A stretch of 64,000 nt of DNA from Pseudomonas sp. GD04019 (GTDB lineage Bacteria > Pseudomonadota > Gammaproteobacteria > Pseudomonadales > Pseudomonadaceae): positions 62,001 through 126,000 of the forward strand of contig NZ_JAOEEA010000007.1 in NCBI RefSeq assembly GCF_029837695.1. Reading direction: 5' to 3'. A program made the translations under genes and the position numbers. The notes beneath the pieces were generated by a model. That model saw nothing but the letters and a program-made list of their open reading frames with translations. It was not told the DNA's origin and did not search any database. Below, in pieces: positions 45,585 through 54,586 of this stretch (the stretch's first letter is position 1; each line of letters opens with the position of its first letter).

Positions 45585-45750
45585 CGCCGGTCATTCCTGG
45601 AGTGATGAAAGGGGCGGCAGGGTACCCGAGTTGCTCGGGCTTGGCAGCGCCGGATATCGCTTCGCGGGTGATTTTCCCCGACGTAGCTGGCGAGCGAGGT
45701 GACGGCGAACTAGCTTGCAGTCCTGTCCAAACCGCACAGGAGTGCCAGCC

Positions 45751-46098
45751 ATGAGCCACCAAGGGAGTTGCCACTGCGGCAAGATCAGTTTCAGCGTGAG
45801 CGGCGAGATCGACAGCCTGACCGAGTGCAATTGCTCGCTGTGCAGCAAGCGGGGCGGGCTGCTGTGGTTCGTCGGGCGTGACCAGCTGCAGCTGAAGTCT
45901 CCGGACGGCGAGCTGCCGACCTACCGCTTCAATACCCGCAAGATCGCCCACCATTTCTGCGACGTCTGCGGTTGCGCGCCATTCAGCGAGGCACCGGGGC
46001 AGGACGGACGGCTGATGGCGGCGGTCAACGCGCGCTGCCTGGACGATGTCGATCTGTCGCCGTTCAAGATCGTGCCGTGGAATGGGCGGGATCACTGA
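45751..46098 (+). CDS. GFA family (CENP-V/GFA) zinc protein
   Basis: A 115-residue beta-rich zinc protein. Cys clusters GSCHCGKISF, CNCSLCSKRG and FCDVCGCAPFSEAPG match the glutathione-dependent formaldehyde-activating enzyme/CENP-V fold. Most small members have no proven substrate. AGGAG precedes ATG 45751 by 8 nt. It is convergent with folE and shares a terminator with it. Confidence 0.9.
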   Translation: MSHQGSCHCGKISFSVSGEIDSLTECNCSLCSKRGGLLWFVGRDQLQLKSPDGELPTYRFNTRKIAHHFCDVCGCAPFSEAPGQDGRLMAAVNARCLDDVDLSPFKIVPWNGRDH

Positions 46099-46104
46099 AG
46101 CATG

Positions 46105-46128
46105 AAAAAGCCGGCGCGAGGCCGGCTT
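46105..46128. terminator. Terminator hairpin between GFA gene and folE
   Basis: Stem AAGCCGGC (46108-46115) with GCCGGCTT (46121-46128). On the minus strand it is followed by a T-run (A5 at 46105-46109), so it mainly serves folE. Confidence 0.8.
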
Positions 46129-46146
46129 CGTTCACCGCGACGTTGC

Positions 46147-46695
46147 TCAGCCTTTGATCAGACTGAGGAACTCGCTGCGGGTGGCGGCGTTCTCGCGGAA
46201 CTCGCCGAGCATCACCGAGGTGACCATGGAGGAGTTCTGCTTCTCCACGCCGCGCATCATCATGCACATGTGCTGCGCCTCGATCACCACGGCCACGCCG
46301 AGGGCGCCGGTGACCTGCTGGATGGCCTCGGCGATCTGCCGGCTGAGGTTCTCCTGGATCTGCAGGCGGCGGGCATACATGTCGACGATGCGCGCCACCT
46401 TGGACAGGCCCAGCACCTTGCCGCTGGGGATGTAGGCCACGTGAGCCTTGCCGATGAAGGGCAGCAGGTGGTGTTCGCACAGCGAGTACAGCTCGATGTT
46501 CTTCACCAGCACCATTTCGCTGCTGTCGGAGCTGAACAGGGCGCCGTTGGTGACTTCCTCGAGGGTCTGCTCATAGCCGCGGCAGAGGTACTGCATGGCT
46601 TTGGCGGCGCGCTTCGGGGTGTCGAGCAGGCCTTCACGGGATACGTCCTCGCCGAGTTGGCCGAGAATCGCGGTGTAGTGCTGTTCCAGGGACAT
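46147..46695 (-). CDS. folE: GTP cyclohydrolase I
   Basis: A 182-residue enzyme forming 7,8-dihydroneopterin triphosphate from GTP, the first step of folate synthesis. Zinc ligands are Cys and His in [21 protein letters not shown], and Cys in QHMCMMMRG; the catalytic region also has [18 protein letters not shown]. Length is slightly short but standard for pseudomonad copies. A homologue occupies the same neighbourhood (folE, Smr, isochorismatase, prmB) in P. aeruginosa. Pseudomonads often carry more than one folE. Confidence 0.96.
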   Translation of the reverse strand: MSLEQHYTAILGQLGEDVSREGLLDTPKRAAKAMQYLCRGYEQTLEEVTNGALFSSDSSEMVLVKNIELYSLCEHHLLPFIGKAHVAYIPSGKVLGLSKVARIVDMYARRLQIQENLSRQIAEAIQQVTGALGVAVVIEAQHMCMMMRGVEKQNSSMVTSVMLGEFRENAATRSEFLSLIKG

Positions 46696-46780
46696 GGGTC
46701 TTCCTGTGGGTGGTAATGCTCAGGGGCGCAGGGTAGGGCGCAGCAGAGGCGCTGGCAAGGGCAGAGTGCGCCAAGACGGC

Positions 46781-47122
46781 CTATTTCTCCGGCCTCGCGG
46801 GTAGCTGCGCGGCCCAGCCTTCGGCCCATACCGCCAGCGGCAGGCAGCGCTGCACCAGCTCAAGGCCGAGGGCGGAAAGCTGGTAGCCGTGCTCGCCGTT
46901 CTCCAACAATTGCGCCTCGCGCAGCTCGCCCAGACGGGTGTTCAGCACCGACGGCGACACACCTTCGCAACGCGCCTGCAGCTCGCGGAAGCTGGCCGGC
47001 GCCTGGTGCAGTTCCCACAGCACACGCAGGGTCCAGCGTCGGCCGATCAGGTCGAGCAGCGCCATGATCGGCCTGCCGCTGGCGGAGCCGCGGACCGGAT
47101 CGCCGGGTTGGGGAAAGCTCAT
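46781..47122 (-). CDS. HxlR family transcriptional regulator
   Basis: A 113-residue winged-helix protein of the HxlR/YodB type: LLDLIGRRWTLRVLWELHQA, FRELQARCEGVSPSVLNTRL and a wing HGYQLSALGLELV. The usual redox-sensing N-terminal Cys is not present; one Cys is at position about 52. It is divergent from a carboxymuconolactone decarboxylase-type gene, with palindromic GCTAC/GTAGC half-sites between, suggesting that it controls that gene and itself. Confidence 0.9.
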   Translation of the reverse strand: MSFPQPGDPVRGSASGRPIMALLDLIGRRWTLRVLWELHQAPASFRELQARCEGVSPSVLNTRLGELREAQLLENGEHGYQLSALGLELVQRCLPLAVWAEGWAAQLPARPEK

Positions 47123-47144
47123 GCAAGCTCCTTGCTTCTTTTTT

Positions 47145-47184
47145 AGTAGCGGTGATAGGTTCTGCTTGCTACTTATTTCGTAGC
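47145..47184 (+). promoter_or_regulatory. Candidate HxlR operator
   Basis: GCTAC-TTATTTC-GTAGC (47168-47184) is a perfect inverted repeat with 7-nt spacing, close to the TACT-N7-AGTA pattern known for YodB/HxlR sites. A further GTAGC half-site lies at 47146-47150. It occupies the divergent promoter region between 46781-47122 and 47203. Confidence 0.6.
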
Positions 47185-47202
47185 ATGACAGGAGTCCACC
47201 TT

Positions 47203-47751
47203 ATGAACCAGCCTCGCGTCCAACCCCTGAACCCTCCCTACAGCGCCGATATCCAGGCAGCCTTCGACCGGGTCATGCCCCCCGGCATGCCGCCGCTCAA
47301 GTTGTTCCGCAGCATGGCCCACAATCCGCGCGTGCTGCAGCGCATGTTCGCCGGCGGCCTGCTGGATCGCGGCAGCATCGAGCTGCGCGAGCGCGAACTG
47401 TTGATCCTGCGCGCCACGGCGCTGTGCGGTGCGGAATACGAGTGGGGCGTGCATGTGGCGGCGTTCGCCGGCAAGGCCGGTTTCAGTGCCGAGCAGATCG
47501 CCGATACCTGCAGCGGGCGTATCGATCCGACCCTGTGGAGCCAGGCGGACCAGGCCCTGCTGGAGCTGGCGGACAGCCTGCACGCCAGTTCCACCGTCGG
47601 CGAGGGGCTGTGGCAGCGGCTGGGCACGCACTTCAGCGATGAACAGTTGATCGAGTGTCTGCTGCTGGTCGGCTTCTACCACGCGGTGTCCTTCGTGGTG
47701 AACGGCCTGCGGGTGGAACTGGAGGACTACGCTCCGCGGTTCAGCGCCTAG
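47203..47751 (+). CDS. Carboxymuconolactone decarboxylase-like (AhpD fold) protein
   Basis: A 182-residue CMD/AhpD-fold protein: ELRERELLILRATALCGAEYEWGVHVAAF contains the CMD core, with a single Cys and the conserved His, but it lacks the paired CxxC of AhpD. Many such proteins are minor peroxidase or decarboxylase relatives with unknown substrates. GGAG lies about 10 nt before ATG 47203. Its TAG stop overlaps the stop of the convergent Smr gene. It is controlled, by position, by the divergent HxlR regulator. Confidence 0.88.
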   Translation: MNQPRVQPLNPPYSADIQAAFDRVMPPGMPPLKLFRSMAHNPRVLQRMFAGGLLDRGSIELRERELLILRATALCGAEYEWGVHVAAFAGKAGFSAEQIADTCSGRIDPTLWSQADQALLELADSLHASSTVGEGLWQRLGTHFSDEQLIECLLLVGFYHAVSFVVNGLRVELEDYAPRFSA

Positions 47752-48308
47752 TCTTCGTCGCGCCCGTCGAGCATGGTGCGCTTGAGCAGCACATACACCG
47801 CACCGGTACCGCCGTGCTTGGCGATGCAGGAGGTGAAGCCCAGCACCTGCGGGTGCTGGCGCAGCCAGGTGTTGACGTGGCTCTTGATCATCGGCCGCTT
47901 GCCGTCGGTGCGTGCGGCCTTTCCATGGGTGATGCGCACGCAGCGCACTTCCATGCGCGCGGCCTCGTCGAAGAAGCTCCACAGGGTCTCACGCGCCCGT
48001 TCCACGCTCATGCCGTGCAGGTCCAGGCTGCCTTCGAAGGACACCTGGCCGGCCTTGAGCTTGCGCATCTGGCCGTCCTGCACGCCGTCGCGGGCCCAGT
48101 AGAGTTCGTCCTCTGCGCCCACGTCGATGACGAACTGGTCGGACAGGCCATCCACCTTGACCGCGTCGACCTTCACCGTCGCCGCCTGGCGCAGCGTGCT
48201 GATGCGCTGGCGATCGGCCTTGGGCTTGCCGGTGTCGGCGCGGTCATGGCTGATCGGCTTGACCCCGCGCACGGCGGATTGGAACAGGGAAAAATCGTCG
48301 TCTTGCAT
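47748..48308 (-). CDS. Smr domain protein
   Basis: A 186-residue protein with a C-terminal Smr domain (about residues 95-180): SLDLHGMSVERARETLWSFF, the RITHGKAAR motif, and GTGAVYVLLKR. Smr domains are nucleases or nucleic-acid-binding modules; single-domain bacterial copies like YdaL/SmrB act on nicked DNA or collided ribosomes. ATG 48308 (MQDDDFSLFQSAV) is the start; an open frame continues upstream without RBS. Gene order Smr-isochorismatase-prmB is as in P. aeruginosa. Confidence 0.92.
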   Translation of the reverse strand: MQDDDFSLFQSAVRGVKPISHDRADTGKPKADRQRISTLRQAATVKVDAVKVDGLSDQFVIDVGAEDELYWARDGVQDGQMRKLKAGQVSFEGSLDLHGMSVERARETLWSFFDEAARMEVRCVRITHGKAARTDGKRPMIKSHVNTWLRQHPQVLGFTSCIAKHGGTGAVYVLLKRTMLDGRDED

Positions 48309-48343
48309 GAAAGGCCTCCACGGAAGAAGCCAGTTTACCGGCT

Positions 48344-48673
48344 TCAGCCGCGCTTTTTCAGCAGGCCTGGTGACAGGCTCAGCTCGTCGCCGTGGCTCCG
48401 ACGCATACGCCGCCGGCAGCGGCGCCAGACATTGATGCCGCCCCACAGCAGGAACAGGCCGAACAGCAGCAGGACGATGGCAGCGCCGATGCTGTCGTTC
48501 AGCGGCCCGAGGGCCGGTGGGCGGCCGAGCAGGGTGGCGGCGCCAGCCATGCTCAGCATCACGCCGAAGGTGGCGAACAGGGCAGCCAGTGCGGCGAGAC
48601 AACGCCAGCGCCAGCCGGATGCGCCGCGGGGACGCAGGCGGCGGGCATCGAATCCATCTTCAGACAACTTCAT
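48344..48673 (-). CDS. Small two-TM membrane protein, unknown
   Basis: A 109-residue, highly basic protein with two hydrophobic helices (about residues 25-49, CLAALAALFATFGVMLSMAG, and 62-83, IGAAIVLLLFGLFLLWGGIN). The C-terminal RRCRRRMRRSHGD is strongly positive, so the ends are probably cytosolic. It precedes the Smr gene by 35 bp on the same strand. No family is recognised. Confidence 0.7.
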   Translation of the reverse strand: MKLSEDGFDARRLRPRGASGWRWRCLAALAALFATFGVMLSMAGAATLLGRPPALGPLNDSIGAAIVLLLFGLFLLWGGINVWRRCRRRMRRSHGDELSLSPGLLKKRG

Positions 48674-48752
48674 CCCGATTTTCCTCTTGGAGTATCGGCG
48701 CTATGACCGGTCCTGCCCGCCTGGGTTCCGGCCGAGAAGTCGCTCTGCCCGG

Positions 48753-49346
48753 TCAGATCAGTGCGCGGGCCTGCGGCACCACCATCGCATAGTTGTCGGC
48801 CAGGGCCGCCAGGGTCATGCGGTGCAGGGCGCGCGCCGGAATCAGCTCGCCGTCGTAGGGCAGATCGCGGGTGGCGCAGGCGGCGTCCACCAAGGTGCAG
48901 CGGTAACCATAGTCCTTCGCCGCGCGCACAGTGGTGCTGACGCTGGAGTGGGTCATGAAGCCGCAGATGATCAGGTCCAGATGGCCGAGCTGCTGCAGGC
49001 GCTCATGCAGATCGGTGCCGGCGAAGGCATTGGGCAGGCGTTTCTCCACGATCGGTTCGCCGGCCTGCGGTGCCAGGCCGTCGATGAAGTGGCCGCGCGG
49101 GCCTTGCGGGTCGAGCAGGCCGCCGGGAATGCCCAGGTGGCGCACATGCAGCACCGGCGCGCCGACATTGCGGGCGGCACCGAGCAGGGTGGCGATTTCC
49201 GCGATGGCGGACTCCACGTCCGGCAGTTGCAGGGTGCCGCTGCGGTACTCCTCCTGGGCGTCGATCACCAGCAGGGTGGCCTTGCCCAGGATGGCTGGGG
49301 CATAACCGCGTCCGAGCAGTTGGAACAGGGTTTTCGGATCGGACAT
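48753..49346 (-). CDS. Isochorismatase-like cysteine hydrolase homologue with Ser in place of catalytic Cys
   Basis: A 197-residue isochorismatase-fold protein. The acid (VIDAQ, Asp29) and Lys (EKRLPNAF, Lys102) of the Asp-Lys-Cys triad are present, but the MTHxCV motif reads MTHSSV, placing Ser at residue 135 where Cys is expected. True isochorismatases also lack the Cys (Gly there), while amidases need it. So activity may be hydrolase-like by another route or lost. It lies near prmB as in P. aeruginosa. Confidence 0.88.
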   Translation of the reverse strand: MSDPKTLFQLLGRGYAPAILGKATLLVIDAQEEYRSGTLQLPDVESAIAEIATLLGAARNVGAPVLHVRHLGIPGGLLDPQGPRGHFIDGLAPQAGEPIVEKRLPNAFAGTDLHERLQQLGHLDLIICGFMTHSSVSTTVRAAKDYGYRCTLVDAACATRDLPYDGELIPARALHRMTLAALADNYAMVVPQARALI

Positions 49347-49549
49347 GGGAGGGCTCCTGTGGCGGCGATGTGTCTATTCTCTGCTCGCCAGCGCGATCTG
49401 TGAACCTCTAGTGCGCATCGAGGACGCGCAGATGGCCTGGTGATGTGGCTCAGGCCGCGCCTTGCGTGGCGTTGCGCCGTCGTTCATGGGGCAGGGGCAG
49501 TTTTGTCACAGCCTGTTAGAATCGCGCACCGCTTTTCGAGGTCAGAACC

Positions 49550-50464
49550 GTGTCCCCATCCCGCCTGCGCACCGTGCGCGACCATATCCGCTGGGCCGTC
49601 AGCCGCTTCCATGAGGCCGGGCTGTTCTTCGGCCACGGCACCGACAACGCCTGGGACGATGCTCGCCAGCTGGTGCTGGGCGCCCTGCACCTGCCGTTCG
49701 AGATCGCCGATTCCTACCTGGATTGCCGGCTGGAGGAAGACGAGCAGCAGCACCTGCTGGAGCTGATCCGCCGACGCGTCGAGGATCGCGTGCCCACCGC
49801 CTACCTGCTGGGCGAGGCGTGGTTCTGTGGCCTGCCATTCCTGGTCGATGAGCGCGTGCTGGTGCCGCGCTCGCCGATTGCCGAGCTGATCTCCAACCAG
49901 TTCGCGCCCTGGCTGCCCGCTACGCCGGCGCGCATTCTCGACCTGTGCACCGGCTCCGGCTGCATCGGCATCGCCTGCGCCTATGCCTTCCCCGACGCCG
50001 AGGTGGTGCTGGGCGATCTGTCCTTCGATGCGCTGGAAGTGGCCAACCACAATATCGAGCGGCATGAGCTGGAAGACCGTGTCTACACCGTGCAGGGCGA
50101 TGGCTTCGCCGGGCTGCCGGGACAGCGCTTCGACCTGATCGTGTCCAACCCGCCCTACGTGGATGCCGAGGACTTCGCCGACATGCCGGCCGAGTACCAG
50201 CATGAGCCGGAGCTGGGCCTGGCCTGCGGCGACGATGGTCTGGATCTGGTGCGGCGCATGCTGGCCGAGGCCGCCGACCACCTGACCGAAAAGGGCCTGT
50301 TGATCGTCGAGGTGGGCAACAGCCAGGTGCACGTCGAGGCGCTGTACCCGGAAATCGACTTCACCTGGCTGGAGTTCGAGCAGGGCGGCCACGGCGTGTT
50401 CCTGCTGGCCGCCGCCCAGTGCCGCGAATACCAGAAGCTATTCCGCTCGCGGGCCAAGGGCTGA
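49550..50464 (+). CDS. prmB: 50S ribosomal protein L3 glutamine methyltransferase
   Basis: A 304-residue SAM-dependent N5-glutamine methyltransferase modifying ribosomal protein L3. The SAM motif [16 protein letters not shown], the catalytic NPPY in [10 protein letters not shown], and the N-terminal helical substrate domain are complete. [10 protein letters not shown] distinguishes PrmB from PrmC. The start is GTG 49550. It precedes aroC by about 1.2 kb with repeats and one membrane protein between, on the other strand. Confidence 0.94.
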   Translation: MSPSRLRTVRDHIRWAVSRFHEAGLFFGHGTDNAWDDARQLVLGALHLPFEIADSYLDCRLEEDEQQHLLELIRRRVEDRVPTAYLLGEAWFCGLPFLVDERVLVPRSPIAELISNQFAPWLPATPARILDLCTGSGCIGIACAYAFPDAEVVLGDLSFDALEVANHNIERHELEDRVYTVQGDGFAGLPGQRFDLIVSNPPYVDAEDFADMPAEYQHEPELGLACGDDGLDLVRRMLAEAADHLTEKGLLIVEVGNSQVHVEALYPEIDFTWLEFEQGGHGVFLLAAAQCREYQKLFRSRAKG

Positions 50465-50487
50465 GTCCAGCGACGAGGCGGTTGCGT

Positions 50488-50546
50488 GTAGCCCGGATGC
50501 AATCCGGGGTCGGAGCCGCCCGCTTCCCGGATTGCATCCGGGCTAC
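50488..50546. repeat. REP-like perfect inverted repeat
   Basis: A 21-bp unit starting GTAGCCCGGATGCAAT (50488-50508) recurs as its exact complement at 50526-50546 with 17 bp between. This family of inverted GTAGCCCGGAT repeats is widespread between genes in pseudomonads. Confidence 0.85.
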
Positions 50547-50623
50547 AGACTCAGGTCAATGTTGATGTCGTAGGGCGTACTCGCCGCAGGCAGTGCACCG
50601 TAGGGCAGGGCAGTGCTCAATCC

Positions 50624-50685
50624 GTAGGAGCGAGCTCTGCTCGCGAAGCCCTGCACAGTCATGTGCGAGCAGAACTCGCTCCGAC
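50624..50685. repeat. Pseudomonas REPIN (two inverted REP units)
   Basis: REP unit at 50624-50646 (GTAGGAGCGAGCTCTGCTCG and following) and a diverged inverted copy at 50663-50685. The GTAGGAGCGAGC head is the classic Pseudomonas REP signature. Together with the repeat at 50488 it fills the prmB-50698 intergenic region; no gene is seen there. Confidence 0.9.
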
Positions 50686-50697
50686 GGTAATTTGGAC

Positions 50698-51480
50698 CTA
50701 GCGCGTGGCGATCCAGATCAATAGCCCGGCCTGGAACAGCGCCAGCGCCACCAGGCAGGCGATGGTGAAACGCAGGCCGCTGTCCTCGCGCTTGAACACG
50801 TCGATACGTCGTTCCAGCTTGCTGATCTTCACCTGCTGCTCGTGCAGGTTGTGGTCGGCCTGCTGCAGCATGGCGCCACAGTCGAGCAGGTCGATGACCT
50901 GCACCCGCTCCTGGTTCCACTCCGGATTGAGCACGCTGACCCGGCTGGCAGCGTAGCTGGCCTTGACCTGTGCCAGGTCCTGGTAGCTCACCTCGAAGCC
51001 TTGGACGCGCAGGAAATGGTCGCGGCGCAGGCGCGCGTCCTCGCTGAGGATGTCTTTCGCCGCCAGTGCGCCGCCTTCCACCGTGTAGCTGCCCCAGCGC
51101 TGGCGTGCCCAGATGATGCCCTGGGCCAGCAGGAAGCGGCCCAGGCCGCGGTTCTGCGGCTCGATCTGCAGGCCCTTCTCGGCGCCGAAGCGTACTTCGC
51201 GGCTGCGATGGTCGACCCACACCTCCAGCAGATTCTGTTCGCGGCGCAGGCGCTGGCCGGGAATGTCCACCGACAGGCGCAGCAGACTCTGCTCGTTGTT
51301 GTGCCGCTCGGCGCGTCCGAACCGTACGAAACGCAGGGGGCGCAGACCGGTACTGCGATCGGTCGGCAGTGGCGCCAGGCGCAGCAACTGGAAATGCTCC
51401 GCCTCCAGTCCTTCCCACGGATGGGGCTGCGGAGTCTGTTCGGCCTGTTCTTCGGGTTGCTGGGCGTCGGTATCGCTCAT
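50698..51480 (-). CDS. GNAT-like protein with C-terminal coiled coil and membrane anchor
   Basis: A 260-residue protein. The middle (about residues 70-165) resembles a GNAT acyltransferase: LLEVWVDHRSREVRF (beta strands) and the acetyl-CoA loop pattern IEPQNRGLGRFLLAQGIIWA. The later part has a coiled coil (LHEQQVKISKLERRIDVF) and the very C-terminus is a TM helix (FTIACLVALALFQAGLLIWI). The N-terminus is Gln/Glu/Pro-rich. AAGGA lies 8 nt before ATG 51480. Membrane-tethered GNATs of this form have no known substrate. It is divergent from aroC. Confidence 0.75.
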   Translation of the reverse strand: MSDTDAQQPEEQAEQTPQPHPWEGLEAEHFQLLRLAPLPTDRSTGLRPLRFVRFGRAERHNNEQSLLRLSVDIPGQRLRREQNLLEVWVDHRSREVRFGAEKGLQIEPQNRGLGRFLLAQGIIWARQRWGSYTVEGGALAAKDILSEDARLRRDHFLRVQGFEVSYQDLAQVKASYAASRVSVLNPEWNQERVQVIDLLDCGAMLQQADHNLHEQQVKISKLERRIDVFKREDSGLRFTIACLVALALFQAGLLIWIATR

Positions 51481-51650
51481 CGCGGCGTCCTTGGGCATGC
51501 GTACAGGCATTATCGGCAAGTTTCGGCGCAACTGCAGGCTGGCCAACTGCCATTTGCCGCGATCCGCCGCTGTTTCGCAGGTGAACTGGCCGGGCGCGGG
51601 GGGTATACTCGCCGACCTTTGTTCGAGGCAGATTTCGCGGAGCGCCCTGC

Positions 51651-52742
51651 ATGTCCGGCAACACCTACGGCAAGCTGTTTACCGTCACCACCGCTGGCGA
51701 GAGCCATGGCCCGGCGCTGGTCGCCATCGTCGACGGTTGCCCGCCGGGCATCGAACTCTCCCTGGAAGACCTGCAGCGCGACCTCGACCGCCGCAAGCCG
51801 GGCACCAGCCGCCACACTACCCAGCGCCAGGAAGACGACGAGGTCGAAATCCTCTCCGGGGTGTTCGAGGGCAAGACCACCGGTTGCCCGATCGGCCTGC
51901 TGATCCGCAATACCGACCAGAAGTCCAAGGACTACTCGGCGATCAAGGACCTGTTCCGCCCGGCCCACGCCGACTACACCTACCACCACAAATATGGCAT
52001 CCGCGACTACCGCGGCGGTGGCCGTAGCTCGGCGCGCGAGACCGCCATGCGCGTCGCCGCCGGCGCCGTGGCGAAGAAGGTGCTGGCCGGCCTGGGCATC
52101 CAGGTGCGTGGCTACATGAGTCAGCTCGGCCCCATCGAGATTCCGTTCAAGACCTGGGACAGCGTCGAGCAGAACGCCTTCTTCAGCCCCGACCCGGACA
52201 AGGTGCCGGAACTGGAGGCCTACATGGACCAGCTGCGCCGTGACCAGGATTCCGTGGGCGCAAAGATCACCGTGGTCGCCGAAGGCGTGATGCCCGGCCT
52301 GGGCGAGCCGATCTTCGACCGCCTGGACGCTGACCTGGCCCACGCGCTGATGAGCATCAACGCGGTCAAGGGCGTGGAAATCGGCGCCGGCTTTGCCAGT
52401 GTGGCCCAGCGCGGTACCGAGCACCGCGACGAGCTGACGCCGGAAGGCTTCCTCAGCAACAACGCCGGCGGCATCCTCGGGGGCATCTCCAGCGGCCAGC
52501 CGATCGTCGCCCACCTGGCGCTCAAGCCGACCTCCAGCATCACCACCCCGGGCCGCTCCATCGACGTCGACGGCAACCCGGTGGACGTGATCACCAAGGG
52601 CCGTCACGACCCCTGCGTCGGTATCCGCGCCACGCCCATCGCCGAGGCGATGATGGCCATCGTGCTGCTCGACCATCTCCTGCGCCACCGTGCGCAGAAT
52701 GCCGACGTGCGGGTCAACACCCCGGTACTGCCGCAGCTGTGA
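51651..52742 (+). CDS. aroC: Chorismate synthase
   Basis: A 363-residue FMN-dependent enzyme converting EPSP to chorismate in the shikimate pathway. Signatures [18 protein letters not shown] at the N-terminus, [20 protein letters not shown] and [17 protein letters not shown] at the C-terminus are intact. The TGA overlaps the GTG start of the MFS gene by 4 bp, so the two are coupled. Confidence 0.98.
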   Translation: MSGNTYGKLFTVTTAGESHGPALVAIVDGCPPGIELSLEDLQRDLDRRKPGTSRHTTQRQEDDEVEILSGVFEGKTTGCPIGLLIRNTDQKSKDYSAIKDLFRPAHADYTYHHKYGIRDYRGGGRSSARETAMRVAAGAVAKKVLAGLGIQVRGYMSQLGPIEIPFKTWDSVEQNAFFSPDPDKVPELEAYMDQLRRDQDSVGAKITVVAEGVMPGLGEPIFDRLDADLAHALMSINAVKGVEIGAGFASVAQRGTEHRDELTPEGFLSNNAGGILGGISSGQPIVAHLALKPTSSITTPGRSIDVDGNPVDVITKGRHDPCVGIRATPIAEAMMAIVLLDHLLRHRAQNADVRVNTPVLPQL

Positions 52743-53893
52743 CCGGCCAGCCGCTGCCGTACTGGCGGCTGTCCGCGTTCTACTTCTTCTACTTCGCCAT
52801 GCTGGGCGCCACCGCGCCTTTCCTGCCGTTGTACTTCCAGCACCTGGGCTTCTCGCCGGCGCGTATCGGCGAATTGGTGGCCATTCCCATGCTGATGCGC
52901 TGCCTGGCGCCCAACCTGTGGGGTTGGCTGGGTGACCGCAGCGGCCAGCGCTTGCGCATCGTGCGCTTCGGCGCGCTGTGCACGCTGCTCAGCTTCGCCC
53001 TGATCTTCGTCGACCAGAGCTACGCCTGGCTGGCCCTGGTGATGGCGCTGCACGCGTTCTTCTGGCACGCGGTGCTGCCGCAGTTCGAGGTGATCACCCT
53101 GGCCCACCTGCAGGAGCAGACGGCGCGCTACTCGCAGGTCCGCCTGTGGGGCTCGATCGGCTTTATCGTCGCGGTGATCGGTCTGGGCTGGCTGTTCGAG
53201 CTGTTCAGTCCGGGACTGTTCCCGATCATGGTGGTGCTGATTCTCGCCGGCATTCTGGTCGGCACCCTGTGGGTGCCCAACGCGGTGCCGCAGCCACGGG
53301 CCGGGCAGGGCGGTGAGGGTGGTTTTGTGACCCAGCTGCTGCGCCCGGGCGTGCCGGCGTTCTTCCTCTGCGTGTGCCTGATGCAGCTGTCCCATGGCCC
53401 GTACTACACCTTCCTCACCCTGCACCTGGAGGGGCTCGGCTACGAGCGCGGCTTCATCGGCCAGATGTGGGCGCTGGGCGTGGTGGCGGAGATCGTGTTG
53501 TTCCTGTTTATGGCGCGCATCCTCAACCGTTTCTCAGTGCGCTGGGTGCTGGCGGCCAGCTTCCTACTGGCGTCGCTGCGCTGGTTGCTGCTGGGCAACC
53601 TGGCCGATCACCTGGGCGTGCTGCTGTTCGCGCAATTGCTGCACGCGGCCACCTTCGGCAGCTTCCACGCCGCCGCCATCCATTTCGTCCAGCGCAGCTT
53701 CGGGCCCAACCAGCAGGGCCAGGGCCAGGCGTTGTATGCGGCGCTGGCCGGTACCGGCGGCGCCCTGGGCGCGCTGTACGCCGGCTACAGCTGGGTCGAT
53801 CTCGGCTCGAGCTGGACCTTCGCCATCGCCAGCTTGGTCGCCCTGGCCGCGGCCTTTATCATTGCCATCCGTTTGCATGAGGAGCGGGCATGA
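52739..53893 (+). CDS. MFS transporter (HcaT/phenylpropionate-type)
   Basis: A 384-residue 12-TM MFS protein starting at GTG 52739 ([20 protein letters not shown]). The architecture, with [17 protein letters not shown] in the centre and [20 protein letters not shown] near the end, is that of the HcaT/LacY-nucleoside group. A homologue sits between aroC and mtnB in P. aeruginosa. Substrate is unknown. Its TGA overlaps the mtnB ATG (ATGA), linking it to the methionine-salvage run. Confidence 0.9.
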   Translation: MTGQPLPYWRLSAFYFFYFAMLGATAPFLPLYFQHLGFSPARIGELVAIPMLMRCLAPNLWGWLGDRSGQRLRIVRFGALCTLLSFALIFVDQSYAWLALVMALHAFFWHAVLPQFEVITLAHLQEQTARYSQVRLWGSIGFIVAVIGLGWLFELFSPGLFPIMVVLILAGILVGTLWVPNAVPQPRAGQGGEGGFVTQLLRPGVPAFFLCVCLMQLSHGPYYTFLTLHLEGLGYERGFIGQMWALGVVAEIVLFLFMARILNRFSVRWVLAASFLLASLRWLLLGNLADHLGVLLFAQLLHAATFGSFHAAAIHFVQRSFGPNQQGQGQALYAALAGTGGALGALYAGYSWVDLGSSWTFAIASLVALAAAFIIAIRLHEERA

Positions 53894-54501
53894 ACCGTGA
53901 ACAACTGACCCGCCAGATCATCGAGGCCGGGCGCTTTCTGTACGGCCGCGGCTGGTCGCCGGCCACCAGCAGCAACTACTCGGCGCGGCTGGCGGCCGAC
54001 CAGGCGCTGCTGACCGTCTCCGGCAAGCACAAGGGCCAGCTGGGCGAGGACGACGTGCTGGCCACCGACCTAGATGGCAACAGCCTGGAACCGGGCAAGA
54101 AGCCCTCGGCCGAGACCCTGTTGCACACCCAGCTGTACCGCTGGAAGCCGGAAATCGGCGCCGTGCTGCACACCCATTCGGTCAACGCCACCGTATTGTC
54201 GCGCCTGACCATGGCCGACTCGCTGGTGTTCGCCGACTACGAGCTGCAGAAGGCCTTCAGCGGTATCTCCACCCACGAGAGCCAGGTGCTGGTGCCGATC
54301 TTCGACAATGACCAGGACATCGCCCGCTTGGCCAGCCAGGTGCAGCCCTGGCTGGACGAGCACGCGGACTGCGTCGGCTACCTGATCCGCGGCCACGGCC
54401 TGTACACCTGGGGCGCGACCATGGCCGACTGCCTGCGCCAGGTCGAGGCCTTCGAGTTCCTCTTCGAGTGCGAGCTGAAGGTGCGCGCGCTGCAACGTTG
54501 A
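53890..54501 (+). CDS. mtnB: Methylthioribulose-1-phosphate dehydratase
   Basis: A 203-residue class II aldolase-fold enzyme dehydrating methylthioribulose-1-phosphate in methionine salvage. The zinc ligands include VLHTHSVNATVLS and, near the end, IRGHGLYTWG. The start ATG overlaps the preceding stop by 4 bp. The fold family also contains fuculose aldolases, but the adjacent mtnD and mtnC support the assignment. Confidence 0.96.
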   Translation: MNREQLTRQIIEAGRFLYGRGWSPATSSNYSARLAADQALLTVSGKHKGQLGEDDVLATDLDGNSLEPGKKPSAETLLHTQLYRWKPEIGAVLHTHSVNATVLSRLTMADSLVFADYELQKAFSGISTHESQVLVPIFDNDQDIARLASQVQPWLDEHADCVGYLIRGHGLYTWGATMADCLRQVEAFEFLFECELKVRALQR

Positions 54502-54586
54502 ATACCTGGGGTGCGCACGGCGTACCCTGCACATAAGCATCCAGCCACAGCACGAGCTGAGCGACCCACCCGCGAGGACGCCGCCG

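Noticed and set aside
46105..46128. Riboswitch upstream of folE
   Set aside because: The hairpin is at the 3' end of both genes and is explained by termination.
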